The position numbers and the translations under genes are program-made. Of a stretch of 64,000 nt of DNA, positions 59,708 through 64,000 are shown piece by piece. Every line of letters starts with the position of its first letter. The first letter of the stretch is position 1. The notes beneath the pieces are model-generated. The model was not told where the DNA came from. It saw nothing but the letters and a program-made list of their open reading frames with translations, and made no database searches. This stretch comes from Beroe forskalii (lineage: Eukaryota; Ctenophora; Nuda; Beroida; Beroidae). The DNA lies in contig WFMF01000226.1 in the NCBI GenBank assembly GCA_011033025.1, positions 62,001 through 126,000 of the forward strand, in the 5' to 3' direction.

Positions 59708-60972
59708 GGGATCGTTCACATATTACGTAATAAATTTTTGGGCATTTTACCCCTCCCCCTCCGTAATCAAACGTAATCATGGCCAAACCCCTCTTTTTTC
59801 GGAAAAATTACGTAATCATGGCCCAACCCCCCCCCCTCTCCTTCAGTTTTTTTTGACGTCACCAAAAAAACTATATTAACTGACAAAAAAATTAGGAACA
59901 GTATCGTCTGTTTTAATTCAATCATCAACATCATCGACCTGAAGATGACGACATTCAAAAGCTTTCTTTTAGTTTTTCCTACAGAAATCTCGCCTAGGAC
60001 AACCTCTGACAATGAGATGGACACCTCTCTTTCTTTTCTCTCCCCTCCAACGCATCCTCATCTGCTCATCATCATCCTTTAGCTCCAACAGATCATCATC
60101 CTCCTCCTCCTCCTCTACACCTGATGCCACCGGTTCCACTAAAGAGCCAGAAATCAACGTTTTGGTCCCACCTCAACCTCCTTCAAAACCGATGGAACCA
60201 AAGTTCAGTATCCGTGTCCTGCTCATCTGCCACCAAAGCCGACAGAACCCAAGATCCAGATCAGCCCTAGCCCCTAAGTGCCAGATCAGAGTCTGTCAAC
60301 TTCACAGACAACTGCAGCTTCCTACACCTTCATCAAAAAGATTGATTCTTGGATAATGGTAGGCGGACTTTATAGCTAACGGACTTTATAGCTAAACCGG
60401 TCAAAATAGCTGAATTTTGATTTAGCTATATCGTCCTACAATCTGGATAATGACATAATGGAGCTGCGGATGAACGCCAAGACCTGCCCTGGCATCAACT
60501 CTAGAGCTCTAGGGAAAGAAAGGCCTCCGAACCTCTGATCAAGCACAGAGCAGCAAACCTTTTATACAAAGAGGCACTGAAGTGGTTCGGAAGAGTTCAA
60601 CAAATGGAGTACATCCCTAAGGGCAGCACTAAAGGAACTATACATTCTGAACCATATTGAGTTAGAGTAGATCATGTTTTAATCATAATTATGAAATTTT
60701 GACATTTTTTCTGCAAATGGTTAATTTTGGTAATAAAATTGGAAATCCTTTAAATTTTCATAAAATTTTGAAATTTCATAAAATTCTTTCAGATTTTTAT
60801 GAAAATTTCAAATTTTCATGAAAATTTGTGAAATTTTCATAAAATCCTTGAAATTTTCATGAAAATTTAGATATTTTGATTACGTAATCACACAAACCCC
60901 CCCCCCTCGTAATCAAACGTAATCATTTGGAAACCCTCCCCTCGGCTGATTACGTAATATGTGAACGATCCC
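59708..60972. mobile_element. Non-autonomous DNA transposon with 24-bp terminal inverted repeats
   Basis: Terminal repeats GGGATCGTTCACATATTACG plus TAAT at 59,708-59,731 and its complement at 60,949-60,972. Just inside both ends are CCCCC-rich text and CGTAATCAAACGTAATCAT, again inverted. TTT on both sides may be the target duplication. The 1.27 kb interior has only short ORFs (one of 114 codons, rich in Ser at 60,012-60,356) and AAATTTTCATGAAAATTT-type palindromes. No transposase is recognised, so I do not assign a superfamily. Confidence 0.8.
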
Positions 60973-62096
60973 TTTTCAGCCGTAAAATAATCAATGACAT
61001 TTGGGAGTGGCCTACTGAGCCACTGCGCAACGGAACACAATATCAAGGAGCTCAACAATATGAGTAGTAACAATTACACATATACACTGTGACGCAATAG
61101 CAGGCATATAGTAGTGTCCGATAGGCCAATGAACTGCCTGATACAGGGATATGTGTGCATGGGGTATAGATACAGCATCAGGGATCTGGTCAATTCATAA
61201 CCTTGGCGGTGATTTGGGTTGAGGTATTAATCCTTCATATACTATCTGAATCATAATACTATTTGCATGTAGCTTGAAGTTTCAGATAGTTTACACTTCA
61301 AAATTCCACAATAAACAAGTTAGAAATATGTAAATATAGGCGATAGCACTGGTTACGAAAGATATGTATGGAACATTGGAACAGATCCAATGAAAAGAGA
61401 TATTATTTACAATAAGCAGTGGTTCAGAGGTAAGCATACATAGCAGCGGACATGGAACTTATGATACAGTCAAAGAAACTTTCAGATTGCTTTTTTTTGC
61501 TTTTTAAAGTTCCTACAGGAAAATTTAAATACCCCTCGCTTGTAACAGGAAAATGTTAATGCCCCCACCCCCTCTTAAAACAGGAAAGTTTAACCCCCGC
61601 TTATTTGAGTACATAACAGAAGGGGCTGTCAAAATACCACAGGCTAATAGGTGCCACCAATTGACCAACTTCCAACAATAGAGGGGAGTTTGTAATAAAG
61701 TAGTAAAACATGGCTTGACGGAAAGAAATGGCGCTGGATCATTGACAGTTATAAGCGATTTGCAGGAAATTAAATGGTATTTCTATAGCATGTGATGTAG
61801 CTTTGCAACAGTTACCACAATCTCACCGGTTTGTCAAGGTATGTTGGAGGGAGGAAAAATCTCAAAATCTGACGGAATGTTTTACACTGTATTGAAGAAT
61901 GATATTTGGAACATATCCAGTGATTATGAAATTCATTCATTAATCTTCTTATGAGAATATTTATGCATGAGTTATGACTGTCGACTGACAGTGATTAATA
62001 GATAATTAGAATATCTTCAGCACGTCATATAACGCATACTTCAAAAACACAAGGAAATATTTCATGTCTCAAGCTAAATTGAGACTTGGAGTTATC
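60973..62096. other. No gene recognised
   Basis: AT-rich sequence. A phrase ACAGGAAAATTTAAATRCCC recurs in degenerate form at 61,510-61,600. No coding evidence on either strand. Confidence 0.4.
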
Positions 62097-62198
62097 TTAG
62101 CTGGCTCTGCTGATAATTGTCATGGTGCACAGTCCAAGAAGTGCTGTGACCATTACCACGCATCCCAAAAGGTGGCAAAAGTTTTTAGGGAGAATCCT
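62097..62198 (-). CDS. Possible terminal exon of a membrane protein
   Basis: On the minus strand a CCTGGGCAG acceptor is followed by 34 codons to TAA, encoding GCVVMVTALLGLCTMTIIS preceded by RILPKNFCHLL. The hydrophobic run could be a last membrane helix. The exon length is a whole number of codons, but I found no upstream partner, so this is weak. Confidence 0.2.
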   Translation of the reverse strand, partial: RILPKNFCHLLGCVVMVTALLGLCTMTIISRAS

Positions 62199-62880
62199 CT
62201 GCCCAGGAGAAAACTCTCCTCTTTTATGTAAAGGAAAAAAGGATAAAATAAGTATCGAAGGTTTGAGACATTCATTGTTCAAGATCAGCGGAAATCCACT
62301 CTACCTATTATTATGTCGGAAAGTTGTAAAAATAAGCATTAGAAGTCAATGATCGTTGAAAGAACTCAAAAGGTATCGATGGGGAGTAGATTTTTGAACA
62401 CAAGTAATGTTTTTGAGCTCATATGGAAATATAGTTACAGCAGCATCGAACGTGCTGCAGTGTACTAACTTGGACAGTTCTTTTCAATGGTTAGCACTGC
62501 AGCACACTTCCCCCCTCTGAGGAGGTGGCCAGGTACCCTCCAGAAAAGTAAAATTTTTGTCAAACTTAGGAAAGAGAGTGTCCTTCAACCCAGGAGAGAA
62601 ATCTCCAATTTTCAGCAGAGTTTAATAGTTGTGCTATTAATGTTTGTGCTTTCCTCTTCATAAGTTAAGAATGGGCAGTAAGACTTGCCAGATTCAAAAT
62701 TGAATGGGCATTAACATCGCGCATATTTTCAAACACAAGTAAATATTCTTCCATATTTTTCAATAGCGAGTTAAGCAAATTAAACACTGCTGCAGTGCAC
62801 TGGGCCTGGACAGTTTGTTGACAAAATATGCCCTAAAATGCTAAGGAACGGAGTAACGGGCGAAAAGCTGATTTTGGGCC
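62199..62880. other. No gene recognised
   Basis: A GCTGCAGTG-like palindromic motif recurs near 62,453, 62,501 and 62,790. No coding evidence. Confidence 0.35.
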
Positions 62881-64000
62881 AACGCAAGGCCTGATTTAGG
62901 CAATTTTTGTATCTCCAGTTCAGGAGGTCATGAGAGACTTCATCTTGGGCAAAAAATGTATACCAACTGACAAAATTAGAACAGGGTCGTTTGCAAAGAA
63001 TTCAATCATCAACATCATCGACAGGGAACGGACATTCAAATTTTTTAGCCAACACAAGTCTGCCTAGGAATTTTGTATCTGAGTCAGGAGGTCGTAGGAA
63101 CTTCATCTCCAACGCATCCTCTCATCTGCTCATCATCATCCTTAGCCCCAACAGATCATCAATTGTCCTAAAAATGATGCCACCGGTAGGAACTAAGAGC
63201 CAGAAATCAACGTTTTGGTCCCACCTCAACCTCCTTCAAAAAATTTTGGAACCAAAGTTTGCATCTGTGTCCTTCATCTGCCACCAAAGCGACAGAACCC
63301 ATGGCCAGATGTTTATTCTGTATGATCAGAGCTGATAACTTCACAGACAACTGGATACCAGTTAACCTTCATCAAAGCATTGATTATCAATGGAAGAAAG
63401 TTTTAGGAAAAACGGACTTTTGGCTAAAACCGGTCAAAAGATGAATTTTGATTTAATCACTGTCCCACAATCTGAGACACGACATAATGGATGTGATGAA
63501 CTCAAGACCTGCCCTGGCATCAACTCTAGAGCTTAGGGAAAGAAACCCCTGAAGAGTGGATCAAGCACAGAGCAGCAAATGGTTGGCAAAGAGGCACTGA
63601 AGTGGTTGAAGAGTTCAACGAATGGAGTACATCCCTAAAGGGTGATGTTAAAGGAACTAGCACGGAACCATATTGAGTTAGAGTAGATCATGTTTTAATC
63701 ATAATTATAATTTTTCTGCAAATGGTTAAAATACTTGAATAAAGTTCGAAAATCCTTTAAATTAGGATAAAAATTTTGAAATGTGTCTAAAATTCTTAAC
63801 ATGTTTTTATGAAAATTCTTCAAATTTTCATGAAATGGGCCAAATTTAAATAGAAAAAATCCTTGAAATTAATATTTACACATTTTGGCTAATCATTACC
63901 AAACCTCCCTCGTAATCATCATTTGGAAACCCCCCCCCCTCGGCTGATTACGTAATATGTGAACGATCCCTTTTCAGCCGTAAAATAATCAATGACATTT
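62881..64000. repeat. Diverged second copy of the 59.7-61.0 kb element and its flank, runs off the window
   Basis: From about 62,955 to the end the order of landmarks matches 59,880-61,002: the ATCATCAACATCATCGAC phrase, TTTTGGTCCCACCTCAACCT, CAGACAACTG, GCCCTGGCATCAACTCTAGA, and the right terminal repeat. The left terminal repeat is missing. Beyond the right terminal repeat, TTTTCAGCCGTAAAATAATC and the following 10 bases are also identical to the flank of the first copy. The duplication therefore includes host flank and was not a separate insertion. Confidence 0.8.

Noticed and set aside
60012-60356. 114-codon Ser/Arg-rich ORF as a transposase
   Set aside because: Low complexity and no catalytic motif; it is not kept open in the second copy.

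Overview
The window is animal nuclear DNA. It is AT-rich, its genes have many introns with clean GT-AG boundaries and consistent phases, and it holds multi-C2, SRCR and tetraspanin proteins, minisatellites, and Helitron and inverted-repeat transposons. The compact single-exon SRCR receptor and the divergent MCTP-like protein suggest a marine invertebrate, perhaps a non-bilaterian such as a ctenophore. That placement is inference and was not tested. The exon models below were made by hand from splice sites, phase continuity and protein character; no search was run.

Layout: 1-4.0 kb holds no gene I can recognise. From about 4.07 to 34.95 kb on the plus strand lies one 22-exon gene for a C2-domain protein of about 1,777 residues, ending in an MCTP-type pair of membrane segments. 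Two other genes lie inside its introns. One is a single-exon SRCR receptor on the same strand (7.08-8.11 kb). The other is an MFS transporter resembling SLC46 on the opposite strand (9.93-12.48 kb). The transporter carries a minisatellite of about 0.95 kb made of copies of its own 5' splice site.

From 35 to 43 kb there are repeats and no recognised gene: an inverted-repeat element just past the multi-C2 stop, three evenly spaced CCAAT boxes, and a 1.6 kb array of a 66-bp unit that is open in several frames. From 43.2 to 50.0 kb on the minus strand is a complete six-exon tetraspanin of 250 residues. Its largest intron contains a promoter-like cluster (three TCACGTGA sites and a TATA box). From 50 to 53.8 kb there is a GC-rich island of nested palindromes and a long inverted repeat. 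From 53.8 to 58.4 kb on the minus strand are six exons of an uncharacterised lysine-rich protein, interrupted by a 54-bp tandem repeat, a stretch of damaged-looking homopolymer sequence and two canonical non-autonomous Helitrons. From 59.7 kb to the end is an element with terminal inverted repeats and a diverged second copy that includes its flank.

Several reading frames are broken by single bases while exon phases still agree on both sides. Together with the 55.9-56.8 kb stretch, this points to sequence errors more than to gene decay. The membrane or vesicle genes (multi-C2 membrane tether, tetraspanin, MFS carrier, scavenger-type receptor) are neighbours, but nothing in the sequence shows that they act together.
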